A stretch of 64,000 bases of DNA from Platanthera guangdongensis (GCA_039583875.1 CM077162.1:171511220-171575219), one strand, 5' to 3'; shown: positions 11,514 to 22,554, numbered from the stretch's first letter. The notes: generated by a model not told the origin, from the sequence alone. Numbers and translations are program-made.

Positions 11514-11551
11514 TGGGATGGTGAGAAATCTTGAATGGAGAAGAGAGAGTT

Positions 11552-11936
11552 TGTCGACACAGGAATCTAGTCTCAAAAATCTGGAGAGCGTTTCGACAGG
11601 GTTTGTTCTTGACCTATTTATATGTGTCTAAACATTGAAGGTCAAAAGGCGTGTCAAAATTTACTTAGTGTGTCGACACAGTTTACTAATGTCTCGACAA
11701 AAGTGTTGACTCCTATGTGTCGACACCAATTGATGATGTGTTGACACAGACATACTTATTAATTCAACAGAAATTCTGTGTCGACTCTATTTCTAAGTGT
11801 TGACACAACTTCTCTGAAGTGTCGACACAACTTCTCTGAAGTGTCGACACAACTCCTCTGAAGTGTCGACACCAATTTTCTAGATGTGTCGACACAACTT
11901 CTCTGTGTCGACATATACCTCTTTTTGTGTCGACAC
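11552..11936. repeat. GTGTCGACAC array upstream of the C extra ORF
   Basis: The LTR word of this family is repeated again in the spacer between RNase H and the extra ORF. Intact GTGTCGACAC copies lie for example at about 11819, 11840 and 11861, and the last, at 11927-11936, abuts the B insertion. The array brackets the TATA box at 11613-11622. Confidence 0.85.
11613..11622 (-). promoter_or_regulatory. Putative internal TATA box of the C extra ORF
   Basis: TATAAATAGG on the minus strand, 100 bp before the ATG at 11513. Element H has the same ten bases 99 bp before its ATG. With the word array just upstream it looks like an internal promoter. Confidence 0.55.
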
Positions 11937-11939
11937 AAA

Positions 11940-11944
11940 AGTAC
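11940..11944. other. Target-site duplication AGTAC (left) of element B
   Basis: AGTAC here and at 24282-24286 flank B exactly at its TGAAAG and ATCCAACA ends. Confidence 0.92.
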
Positions 11945-12021
11945 TGAAAGTGCAGGTTAGATCAGAAATACTCTAGAGGGGGGGGGGGTGAATAGAGTAT
12001 TGTGCTCTCTACAAAAACTTT

Positions 12022-12039
12022 TTACAACTATTGTTGTAA
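12022..12039 (-). other. U5 hairpin of B
   Basis: Stem TTACAAC/GTTGTAA with a 4-base loop; the same hairpin is at 22629-22646 in the other LTR, with variants in G and D. Possible RNA 3'-end or reverse-transcription structure. Confidence 0.5.
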
Positions 12040-12954
12040 TCCTAAGTGAATGAGTTAGTAAATAAAATAATAAGCACAGCAACCTAGAAAATCACAGAGC
12101 ATGACAAAAACAAAAGAAAAAGGCCAACCAGACGACACAAGAAATTTATATTGGTTCCCCAACCTGGGTACATCCACTCTTCTACCACCCTGGTAGGAAT
12201 CCACTCAGGTTTTTGATCAGATGCCTGACACCAATGAGCTTTTGTTCAGGTGCTCAAAAACCAAAAACTCAAATCTTTTGGTAGGAGACTTGCAACCAGG
12301 AATAATTTTGAAGGGAATTAAAACCCTGTACAGAGGATGGAAAAAGGGTGATGAAGTCTTCTCTTTCTCAATAACAACTGAGAAGACTTGTGGAATTGAT
12401 GTTTAGCAGATTTGCTCCCCCTGAGATCTTGAATGGATCAGGAATACTGGAGCATTGCTTCAGGGTGATAGGTCTTCAAAGACTTGAGTGCTTGGACCAG
12501 AGATTGCTTCAGGAACTTCTTTGACAAATAGATTAATTGTTGTCCTTCTGAAGTTATCCTGTAGGATTGAAGGAAGAAGACTCTTGATAGTGATTGTATG
12601 TTCTTCTTCTTCGTGATGATGTTCTCTGGCCAAGGCTGATTGCAGAAAAGAACCTTTTTTTGTAAGATTGTTCGTGTATACAATGTCTGTCAGTGTCTGT
12701 ATTACTGCTTGATCATTTCTTTTCTGACTCTTGACTGAATGAAGAGCATTCAAAATTTGAAACCTTGAGCAGTAAATGCAATCGGCCTGGGAAGGAAGCG
12801 GCAATCAATGATTTCCCTAACCGTCCCATGAAAAAGTGGCATGTAATAATCCATAGTCAATGCGCGTTCTAACGGTAACATTCTGAGAAGATTGAGCATT
12901 GATTACTCCGGAATCATCGCCAAGAAAAGGGACGGGAAACTGGAGAAGACCTAG

Positions 12955-13500
12955 TCTGGAATCGTCGAACGAAGAACACCAATCGTCGAGCTGAGTTCAC
13001 AGTTCGTCGAGCTGAGCTTGAGTTTGTCGAGCTGAGCATGATAAGTTCGTCGACCAGACAATAGCAATTAGTCTTCCAGGGAAACTTGTCAATTCTTCTT
13101 TAACCTTCGTCGAACTGACAATATTCATTCATTGAACTGAGATCCAAATTCGTCGAGCTGAGAATGATTGTGGACTTAGAATCTGAGAAGTCTCTGACTG
13201 AGAAGGATTCAGATCGTAGACCTGAAATTGTCGAGTAGAGTACTGAATTCGTCGACCTGAGAAGTTGTGAACTTGAGGTCCAAGTTCGTCGAGCTCAGAT
13301 TCTTGTTCGTCGACCAAAGCCTAAAGTTGGACTTAGAAAAATCTGGAGTTATCCTGACTTTAGCTTGTTGAAGTAACTCAGTATTTGTTGAACAGAGAAC
13401 AAAGATTGTCAAGCTCAGTACAGAGAAGTGTCTCAAGATCGTCGAGCTCAGAACACCTTTCGTCGACCTGAGTTCGACAAACGTCAAACTCATTTTACTT
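12955..13500. repeat. TTCGTCGA array in U3 of B (3' LTR)
   Basis: Repeated TTCGTCGAGCTGAG-type words and their complements at irregular 15-40 bp spacing. TTTTTCTAAGTCC (minus strand) lies inside the array and is shared with other families. Confidence 0.85.
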
Positions 13501-13675
13501 AGTCTGGAAAACCTCTAATTCTTGAGTCTCTGATGGTCTTGTTGATAGCTGGTCTATCTGAAGTTGACTCTAAGGACTTACCCTAGACTCTAAGACACAG
13601 ACTTGACCCTGGCTATACATGTTGGGTCACATCCTAAGCTAGTGAACCTAGCCCAAATCAACTAGGGATCCAACA

Positions 13676-13690
13676 ATCTCCCCCTATTTG
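13676..13690 (-). other. Polypurine tract of element B
   Basis: Minus strand CAAATAGGGGGAGAT, immediately before the 3' LTR. Confidence 0.92.
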
Positions 13691-13866
13691 GGTGAGGTCA
13701 CTAAGAGACTCAGAACATAAACAAACAAATAAACAAAGTAAGAAAAGAAATATATCTAGCAGAGAATTACTAACATATGCAACAGATATATATATACATA
13801 AGATTTGTTTAAACAGATAACATAGTTTGAAAACAAATGCAGAAAGAAATTGAAACAAAAAAAAGA

Positions 13867-16678
13867 TTACTTCTTCTTCTTTTTCTGCATAGACTTGTCT
13901 TCTGTTGTCTTCTCTCCTGGATTTTTGAAGATAATTTCTCTATTTGGATCTAGAGCCTGTGCTGCGGTCATTATCATGTCAGCTGCCCCAATGATTTTCA
14001 GTGATGTAGCTCTGGGGACAACTACTTCAGGATGGAGCTTCATATAATCATCATCATTGAAAAGTTTGTTGCCTTTGTCAAATCTCTTTAATTCTTCCTT
14101 CCCGTACTTTGACATAGTTGTAAAACCTGAAATGTCTTTACCTTCAGCTTTGGCTTTATTAATCAATGACAGACCAATAAGCTCCTGGAATCTGGCCATT
14201 CTTGCAGTATTGTCTGTTTCAGGATCTTCAAAAGGAATAGGAGGAGAGTAAGGTCTTTCATGATTCTTATCTTTCTGTTCTTCAGATATATGTTGCTATT
14301 GCTGCTGATGTTGTTGATGCTGATTTCCTAAGGAATGATGGCCTTGCTATCTGCTTCTAGAGGATCTCCCTTGATGTCTCTGATAAGTTTGCATGGGGGT
14401 AGATCTCTGAGAGCTAGAGCCAATGGCACCAGCTGCTAGAGGAGGAGGAGGATCTTTTCTGTATCTGTGTACTGGTGGAGGAGGATATCTCATACTTCTT
14501 TTCCTTTAATTTTGCTGGTTCTTGGATAACCACATCCAAGCAGGCATTCCCTTATAAGGAGCAACATTGTGCAAAATATAGTAGAGAGTGTCAGCAGTTG
14601 GATTAGGCTTAGGAGCAGGAGGAGGAGCCTTCCTTTTCTTTGACAACATTTTCTTCTTTTTCTTTGAAGCTTCTTCATCTGAATCATCATCAGCATCATC
14701 ATCTTCACTGTGCTTTCAGTGTTTTAGCATCAATGACAGCCTTTTTAGAAGCAGGGGCAGAAGTTGAAGTTTCAACAATTGGAGTTTCAGCAATAATTTC
14801 AGAAGAAACTACACAAGAATCAGAGGTAATTGTGACAGAGCTTTCAGCTGCTGCCTTATTTTTCTCTTCAATATCTGCCAGGATTATCTCATCCAGATCA
14901 GGCATTGGGGAATCATCCATGACAAAAATTGGTGCTGAGACATCTTCTGGAGGTGATGGAATAACTGTAGAGGTTGGAGCAAAATCTGGAGGTGCAAAAC
15001 TGTCACAGAGTTGCTTAGCAACTGCTGGACTTATTGGAGATGTATAAGGAACAATAGCCAACTATGGCTTAATAAAGTCTTCTGGAAGAGACTGCATATA
15101 TACAGTATCAAAATTTCTCAACAAAACAGTCAAATAAACTATGGGATTTAAATGGAAATCACCAACAACTTTTATTTACTCTGGAACTGACTCATCTAAG
15201 TCAATGTTAGTATCCATGAATTGAAGCAATTCAATCAGCTCTGAATCAAATTCTGGCAAAATTTCTGCATCTGTATCTGCTGCTGCATCTGCTGTTGGAG
15301 GAACTGCTGCATCTGCATCTGCTGCTGCTTCATCACAGAGCATCTCCCCCTGCCTAGGTTCAGGAGACCCTGGAGCCAGGCCCCTGAATGAAGAGGGGGC
15401 AGCAGAGAGGAGAGAAACTTGGGCAGATAAGGAATTAATAGAATTCACAAGAGGTGTAATGGCCTCTGTGATTAGGGATTTGATGAGGGGAGTGAGCAGG
15501 GATATGATTGTAGATACAGTGGAGGGTTCAAAAGATGGAGAGGTAGATGGTGAAGGTAGAGAAGTAGATGAAGTAGGAATGGGAACAGATGGAGGGGAAA
15601 GAGGAGGAATGACATCTGTTATGGTGGTTTCTGGTGGAGGTGGAGAAGGGGATGGTATATGAAAATGTGGGATGCTGGACAGATGAGGTGGAATAGGTGA
15701 TGCTGGAGGAGTTGAGTTTGGATTCTCTGGGAGGGGGGTAGAGGGACTGTCAGGAATGTCAAGTGGTGGAGAGGGAGGAGGAGTAGGGACATGAGAGTGT
15801 TGTTGGGATTGGGGTGCTGGAGGAGATGGAAGATTGGTTGAAGGTGGAAGATGGGTTGCTGGAAGAGGTTGTGGAGATGGAATAACCTCTTCTGCAGGGT
15901 GGGGAGTGGTTTTTACAGCCCTGGTGCTCTCAGAAGCAGGAATGGAAGAGGAGGAAGCCTTGGATGGCTTGGTGATCGTCCTCTCCCATTTGCCAAACAA
16001 AGTGCATGTGAGGCGCTTGCTGGCATTGATGAAGATGGTCGGGGAGACCATAAATTCACCAGTCTTTTCTTGAAGGAAGATCCCCAATATTCTTCCAAAG
16101 CAGACTTCTTTCTTGCTGTTCTTCTTCTTTATTAACTCAAAGAAAATCTGGCCCCAAGCAACTTGTATCTTGTTGACCACGATGCACATGACAAGGAATT
16201 GGTGTCTAGTGATGTAGTCATGCGCAGAGTGCTTGCCCATCAGCACTTTTCCCACTATGTCCGCCAAGAACTGGTAGGCAGCAGAGAGTTGTTTCTTTAA
16301 CAACTTGTTAGGGTTACTTCCAGTAAACCCCATCAATTTCAGCATCGAGCTATACTCGTCAGAATCAACATCCACATCGTCTTCTCCATTTACCAATCTA
16401 AAGATTTCAGAAAGAACGGCAGGAGATAAAGAAACAGCATTGCTCCCGATATTTCCTGTCAAGACATTTTCCTCAGAAACAGACGAAGTGTATACCCATT
16501 CTCTAATTTCAGTTGCATGTAGTTTAATCCTTCTGGTCATAAAATATTTGAGACCAAGTTCTTCTAAAAGTTCTAGAATGTAGAGAAATATTGGGTCAGA
16601 GTGCTGGAAAGAATCAAAATCCATGTCGAAACCGATGTCGAATTTCATGGCAGCCAAGGTGCTCGCTGGAATTGCCAT
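13867..16678 (-). pseudogene. Post-RNase H extra ORF of element B (unknown function, broken)
   Basis: About 935 codons from MAIPASTLAAMKFDIGFD. The first 500 codons are intact (16678-15176), the longest clean stretch of this protein in the window. Residues 1-240 form a globular domain with KVLMGKHSAHDYITRHQF, a VCFGRILGIFLQ block and LFGKWER. Residues 250-400 are very rich in Pro and Ser. After a stop near 15176 and another near 15061 come an acidic part, a frameshift near 14706, a Lys-rich and DPPPP-rich linker, and the conserved C-terminal domain (14199-13867; ELIGLSLINKAKAEGKD, YMKLHPEVVVPRA) with a Lys tail. No signal peptide or membrane helix is visible. It is 'env-like' by position only. 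Confidence 0.85.
15342..15353 (-). other. Internal PPT-like purine tract (B)
   Basis: Minus strand GGGGGAGAT inside the extra ORF at the same codons as in A and G (35685-35697). Confidence 0.4.
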
Positions 16679-16685
16679 TGATGAC

Positions 16686-16706
16686 CTGCAAGAGAGACAG
16701 AGAAAA
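16686..16706 (-). promoter_or_regulatory. Putative 3' splice acceptor before the B extra ORF
   Basis: Minus strand CTGTCTCTCTTGCAG, then 7 bases to the ATG at 16678. The same pyrimidine tract plus TTGCAG is kept in A (16-33) and G (36983-37000). It would fit a spliced subgenomic mRNA, as reported for some plant env-class elements. No donor has been identified. Confidence 0.45.
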
Positions 16707-16757
16707 CGTCAATCAAGAGAAAGGGAACAGAAAGCGCGGGATGGAGGTTGAAGAAAA

Positions 16758-16768
16758 CCTAGATATAA
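16758..16768 (-). promoter_or_regulatory. TATA-like box upstream of the B extra ORF
   Basis: TTATATCTAGG on the minus strand, 80 bp before the ATG. It aligns with TATAAATAGG in C and H, and GTTTTC follows it in B, G and H. It is weaker than the C/H box. Confidence 0.35.
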
Positions 16769-16814
16769 GGTTTTCAGAATATGAATCGATAATCTCTGTT
16801 CCACGAAAAAGAAA

Positions 16815-17060
16815 AATTCTTCGGACAGAGGTCGACGAAATATATTATACAGCGATAAATAATTAGTCGATCTCATCCAGAAGAAACGAAAATAGTTCGT
16901 CGAACTCCGCTCGACGAAGTATCTTCTGAAGCAAAGTTCGTTGATCTCCGGTCGACGAAAATTATTTCCACATAGAGAATTCGTCGATCTCCGTTCGACG
17001 AGCATCTCTCAAACTTTCCCTAATTCGTCGAACTCCGTTCGACGAACTCTGGAAAATTCA
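16815..17060. repeat. TTCGTCGA/TTCGACGAA array upstream of the B extra ORF
   Basis: Copies such as GTTCGTCGAACTCCG...TCGACGAAG and ATTCGTCGATCTCCGTTCGACGAG lie between the RNase H stop (17078) and the extra ORF. Paired TTCGTCGA...TCGACGAA halves form inverted repeats. This is the same word as in the B LTR. Confidence 0.85.
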
Positions 17061-17077
17061 TCGAATGCAGACAGAAA

Positions 17078-20000
17078 TTAATTTAACTCTTCTCCATTGA
17101 TCATTCCCAGTTGATTTATAAAGAACAGATGATTTTTCTCATCCAAGGGCTTGGTGAAAATGCCTGCTCTCTGTAAATCAGTAGGAATATGGATTAAGTT
17201 AATTTTCTTTTTGTCTACACTATCTCTGATGAAATGATGTCTTATATCAATATGCTTAGTCCTAGAATGATGAACTGGATTCTGTGCTATAGCAATAGCA
17301 CTAGTATTATCACAAAATAATGTTGAATTATTTAAGTTGACACCATAGTCTAGGAGTTGGTTTTGTATGCATAACATTTGTGAACAGCAGCTGCTAGCAG
17401 CCATGTATTCTTCTTCTGCAGTTGATGTAGACACAGATGTTTGCTTTTTACAAAACTAGGAGACAAGTCTCATACCCAAGAACTGGCAAGTTCCAGAGGT
17501 ACTCTTCCTGTCCACTCTACATCCAGCATAATCAGCATCTGAGTATCCAGTTAACTTAAACTCTGACTCTAAAGGATACCAGAGTCCTAGATTTGGGCAA
17601 CTCTTTATATATCTCAAAATTATTTTTAAGAAAATAAGGTGAGATTCTTTAGGGTTCACTTGGAACCTAACACAAAGGCATGTGACAAACATGATATCAG
17701 GCCTACTAGCTGTTAGGTATAATAGGAATCCAACAATTGCCCTATAATGTTTCTGATCTACAGGTTTCCCTGCTGCATCAGAATCCACAACAACATTAGT
17801 AACCATAGGTGTTTTCATTCCTAAAGCATCACCCATCCCAAACTTCTTAATAAGCTCTTTAGCATACTTAGCTTGGGAGAGAAAGATACCATCAGGGAGC
17901 TACTTCACTTGGATACCAAGGAAGTAGGAAAGCTCACCCATGATACTCATCTCAAATTTGGAATGCATGAGGTTAGCAAACCTCTTGCATAATTTGGGAT
18001 CAGTAGACCCAAAGATGATGTCATCCACATATATTTGTAATAACAAGATTTGATCCTTATGATGTCTAGTGAAAAGAGTTTTATCTATGGTTCCTCTTGT
18101 AAATTTATGCTCTAAAAGAAAGCTTGCTCAGGTCTAATACCAAGCTCTTGGAGCTTGCTTTAAACCATAGAGAGCTTTATGCAATTTAAATACAAAAGAG
18201 GGTTGAGTTAGAGAGATAAAACCTGGAGGTTGTTCCACATAAACCTCTTCTTGAAGCACTCCATTCAAGAATGCACTCTTGACATCCATTTGGTAAACTT
18301 TGAATCTCCTGTGAGCTGCATAGGCAAGGAATATTCTTATGGCCTCTAACCTTGCAACAGGGGCAAAGGTTTGGCCATAGTCAATTCCTTCCTCTTGTCT
18401 GTAGCCCTGAGCAACAAGCCTCACCTTGTTTCTCACTATGTTTCCTTGAGCATCCAACTTGTTTCTGTAGACCCATTTGGTTCCAATAACTGGGTAGTTA
18501 TGAGGTCTTGGAACCAAATCCCAAACTCTACTTCTCTCAAACTGATTTAGTTCCTCTTGCATTGCAATGATCCAGTGGGGATCTTGCTCAGCTTCATATA
18601 TAGAGATAGGTTCAATCTGAGAGAGAAAACATGCATGCATCAAGTCTTGGTTGAGTTGATTCCTTGTCTATACACCTACTGAAATGTCTCCAATCACTTG
18701 AGATCTGGGGTGATCTCTAAGTGTGACAAGATCAGTGGGTGGAGTTTGTTCAGCAACAGCTTCTGTAATTAATTCCTCTTGAGGAATGTTATTAGCTATT
18801 GAGGGAAGTTCAGCCACTTCCACTTGAATATCTTCTTCACTGTCTTCAACAACCTATAGAGAAGAATGAGTTGATACCTCTTGGGTAAGGTTTAGTCCAT
18901 CCATAGACTCACACAGTTGTGGAACCTGCAAATAGCTATTGGTAGAAATCTCTTTCTCCTTATAATACATGTTAGCTTCATCAAAAGATATATGAACTGA
19001 CTCTTCAATTTTAAGAGTGGATTTATTAAATACCCTATAGGCCTTGCTTACTTGGGAGTATCTTAGAAAAATCCCTTCTTCAGCCTTAGCCTCAAACTTT
19101 CTAATGTATCTTTTATTGTTTGTGTGAATATAACATATACAACCAAAAACTTTAAAATATGTGATTTTAGGTTTCTTCCCTTTAAGTAATTCATAGGGGG
19201 TCTTATTTTTCAGCTTATGTATAAGGCTTCTATTCAGGACATAGTTAGCAGTGTTTACAGCTTCTGCCCAAAAGGATAGAGGCATGTAAGCATCTGCCAA
19301 CAATGTGCTTGCAGATTCAATGAGTGTCCTATTTTTCCTTTCAGCTACCCCATTTTGTTAGGGAGTTCTAGGAGCTGAGAAGCACTGCCTGATACCTTCC
19401 TTCTCACAGAACTCATGCATAAGAAGAGACTCAAACTCTGTGCCATGATCACTTCTGATCAATGCAACATGAGTAGAGAACTCAATCTGTATGGTCCTGA
19501 GAAAATCTGTAAGAACCTTGAATGTATCTGACTTAGTTCTCAGAAAGGCCACCCAACTGAATCTGGAGAAGTAATCAACAATTACTAAAGTATAAGACTT
19601 CCCTCCTAGGCTTTATACTGCAATGGGTCCAAATAGGTCCACATGAAGCAAATACAAAATCCTAGGTGGATCACTCTTATTAATGGATTTGAAACTAGTT
19701 TAGTTTGCTTGCCTAATTGACAAGCCCTGCATAGGTTTTCCTTCTTGTAGGGACCAGAAGGTAAGCCTCTAACAAGGTTGTCTTTAGATAACCTATCTAT
19801 ATTTTAAAGGTTTATATGTCTTAGTTTTTTATGCCACAACTCATTTTGATTACTAGTGATATTGAGTAAACAAACATCAGTTTTGGCAGAAATAAAATCT
19901 ACTAGATATATGTTACCATGTCTAATTCCAATTAAAATAGTTTTGTTTTCATTATCAATAATAGAACAGGAGGTAGAGTTAAAGTATACCTGATAACCTT

Positions 20001-20277
20001 CATCACATAATTGACTTATGGATATTAGGTTATGTTTAAGTCCTCTTACATATGTTACTTTCTTGAAAGTAACTGTCCCAATCTTTACTGCTCCATATCC
20101 TTCAGACTGGCCACTATTTGAATCACCAAAGATCACCTTTGGTCCTAGCTTGGACTTGTAATTGGATAGATTGTCGTTGCTGCCTGTCATATGTTTGGAG
20201 CAACCACTTTGCAAGTACCAGGTCTGACTTACCCTTGGACAACTCTTCACCTGTACCTGTAATGAAAAAAAACTCAA
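17078..20277 (-). pseudogene. pol: pol polyprotein of element B (AP-IN-RT-RNase H, broken)
   Basis: Domains in order: aspartic protease (near 20215-20175, motif YLQSGCSKHMTG, where the catalytic Asp of DSG is Gln), GAG-pre-integrase (HNLISISQLCDEG, LWHKKLRHINL), integrase core (DHGTEF near 19440; the conserved QNGVAERKNRTL near 19320 follows a stop), reverse transcriptase (near 18520-17990, [44 protein letters not shown]), and RNase H (YSDADYAGC, STAEEEYMAASSC, HHFIRD). Stops near 19804, 19607, 19355, 18854, 18134, 17910 and 17457 and several frame changes break it. Sirevirus-type by motif spelling and context. Confidence 0.92.
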
Positions 20278-20297
20278 TTGTTCTTGACCCAGGTTAC
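20257..20297 (-). other. gag-protease junction of B with intron-like GTAACC...ACAG
   Basis: gag ends at a TGA inside this 41-nt segment, and the protease is in another frame. The segment begins AAG|GTAACC and ends TTACAG|GTA, and leaving it out would put gag and protease in one frame. Element G shows the same layout with 40 nt. It is short for a plant intron, so a frameshift or mutation is an alternative. Confidence 0.35.
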
Positions 20298-22387
20298 CTT
20301 GGGTCCTTTATTTTGTTGAAATGAAAAACTAGATATAACTGATAAAGCAGGTTGAGATTTATAACCTAAGGGGTGATATTTCCTAGGTGGAATAACCCAA
20401 TCAGCTACTGGATTGAATGGTTTATTAGTTGGCTTAGAATTTCTGTAAGAGAAATGATTTAAGTTTGGTCTTTCTAGGTTCGATGAATTCTTGTAAGTTC
20501 GTCGACCAGAGTTCGACAAATAGGGCTGAGATCGTCGATCTCTGCTCAGAGAATGACAGTAGTCATTTTCTGCGCCCCAAGTTCGTCGACCTCTGCTCAA
20601 CGAACCATACAAAGTTCATCGATCGCAGTTAGATGAATTGTTATAACTGAAGTTTGCGCTCAGAGTTCATCGATCTGGGTTCGACGAACTGACCACATTT
20701 TGTCGATCTGGTTCGACGAATGCTGCTGAACCTTGTTTTTATTAGCTGTTTTCTGATTTTTATTGCTCTTGTCTATGGGTTTTGGATTGTTTTCAGATAT
20801 TGGTTTGTTTATTATCTTTTCTTTACCTTTGGCAGAAAAAAATTTAATCGGTGTTGTAAGTATATTTTTCTTTATTATGGGAGGCAAACCTGATGATGCA
20901 CCCAAGCCCAGCTTGCCATTTAATCTGGCATTCACTGTGCTTGTTATGTCCATCAGCTTGAGACTTCTCCCATTGAGAGATTGCTCAAGTTGTTTGGCCG
21001 CACATAAGTCAGATTTTAATTTAATTATCTATTCATTTGCTAAGGTTAGTTGATCTTTTAGTTTCAGATTTTCTGAATTAACAGATTCCAGGTTTCCTAG
21101 TTTTTCTCTAAGGGTTTTTATTTCTTTTTCTGAATTAATCAAATCTAAACACATAGTTTTGAATTCAATTTTAAATAAATCAGAATTAAAATCAAAGCTT
21201 GAAAGAACCTGATCAGCCTTTGAGTCTGAGGCTGCCTCATCTTCAGATTCTCCTTCTGATCCAGAACAGCTCCTGGAGACATCAATTGCCATAAGGCAAA
21301 CCTCCTTGGATCTTGCTTCTTCCTCTTCTTCACTTGAGCTGGAAGAGGATGATTCTTCTTCAGTATCACTCCAAGTTTCAGCAACAAAGCCCTTGTCTTT
21401 CTTTTTGTACTTGCTGGAGGAGGGTCTGCTGATGTGTTTTCTCCTGGAGTCTTTTTCTCCTTCTTCTGATTTTCTGGACATTCTGAGATGTAATGTCCAG
21501 GCTTTCTGCATCCAAAGCACACAACCTCCTTAGTTGGTGTCTTGTCATACTTAGGCTTATCATCCTGCCTGGATGATTTTCTTCTAAAATCCTTTCTAGT
21601 CATCTTATAAAATCTTTTTGCAAAGAGGCTCATGAGTTCTTCATTGGATGTTGAGGTCTCACTTTCCTCTGTTGCTTTGAAGGCTATACTGTGATCCTTT
21701 CTTACTGGAGTTGATGACTTCTGTTCAGCTGCTTCTCTTTACTTAATCAACTGCACATAAGACTTTAATTTTCCTAGCAGAGATTCAGTTGATATCTCAT
21801 TTAGGCTTCTGGCTTCTTTGATAGGCCAGATTCTTGAATCCCAAGAGCTAGGGAAGCACATCAAAATCTTATCATTCACCTCTGTCAGGGTGATATCTTT
21901 ATCCAAGGTTTTAAGCTCATTGATGATTTAGCTCAACCTGTTGTACATTTCAGCCACTGATTTAGTCTCATCCTTCTTAAAATTCTCATACAGGGATATG
22001 AGATTTGATCTTCTGTCTTTCCTTTCATCTACTGAACCAACTACCATTTGGTTGAGGGAATCCCAAATGGCCTTGGCTGAGGTGCACTCAGCCACCTTCT
22101 GAAATATGTCATCTGACATATTTTGAGCCAAGATGTTCATTGCCTTTGCATCTGTAATTTTTTGCTTTCTTGTAGGCATCATTATTCTCTAGAGGAGGCA
22201 CTGCAGTCATGTTGGTAGAGGTGCTTGTAGAAGTTGCAGGTGCTGGAGGTACTCCTATCAAGATAAAAGCAAAAATATCCTCATCAATAGAATTTATATA
22301 TAATTTGATTCTTGCCTTCCAGATGGAAAATATGTTAAGATTGCATACTGGAGGTCTGATGCTTGCATAATCCTTATTTTGAGTCAT
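20274..22387 (-). pseudogene. gag: gag of element B (broken)
   Basis: Starts MTQNKDYASIRPPVCNLNIF. The UBN2-type gag domain is split by a frameshift near 22180 (AKAIWDSLNQMV..., YENFKKDETKSVAEMYNRL) and stops near 21928 and 21737. A CCHC zinc knuckle with all metal ligands (CFGCRKPGHYISEC) lies near 21500. A Ser/Glu-rich acidic stretch, a helical KTLREKLGNLESVNSENLKL segment and a C-terminal part (LGLGASSGLPP...) follow after frame changes. The last 300 bp contain the TTCGTCGA word (see 20460-20735), so part of the tail is a repeat in coding sequence. Stops near 21028 and 20660 also interrupt it. Confidence 0.88.
20460..20735. repeat. TTCGTCGA/TCGACGAA words inside the B gag tail
   Basis: AAGTTCGTCGACCAGAG, GATCGTCGATCTCTG, GTTCGTCGACCTCTG and similar lie within the gag reading frame, just before protease. 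G has its own version at 40770-40955. Confidence 0.8.
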
Positions 22388-22476
22388 TTCTGTGAAGAAA
22401 TAAATCTAATAAGAGAAACAACACAATCAGATCTAATAAGAGGGATCTTTATGGTTCAGGTGTTAGCCTGTACAAC

Positions 22477-22541
22477 CAATTAACCTCTTAAGGTGTGGTA
22501 GATTAATCAACCTGGTAAGGTGTGGAGTTTAACCAACCTGG
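22477..22541 (-). repeat. Leader repeat next to the B PBS
   Basis: About two and a half copies of a 26-27 bp unit, CAGGTTGRTTAAWCTMCACACC, start inside the PBS region and run into the leader. Possibly an RNA structure next to the primer site. Confidence 0.55.
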
Positions 22542-22552
22542 CTCTGATACCA
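22537..22552 (-). other. Primer-binding site of B (tRNA-iMet)
   Basis: Minus strand TGGTATCAGAGCCAGG, two bases after the LTR end; TGGTATCAGAGC is complementary to the 3' end of initiator tRNA-Met. Confidence 0.92.
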
Positions 22553-22554
22553 AT

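Larger units (their letters stand above)
11945..13675 (-). repeat. 3' LTR of element B
   Basis: Minus strand TGTTGGATCC...CTGCACTTTCA. It agrees with the copy at 22555-24281 apart from scattered changes, including a longer G-tract near 11985. It holds the TCGTCGA array, a TTACAAC/GTTGTAA hairpin and the conserved R/U5 block near 12150-12180. Confidence 0.95.
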
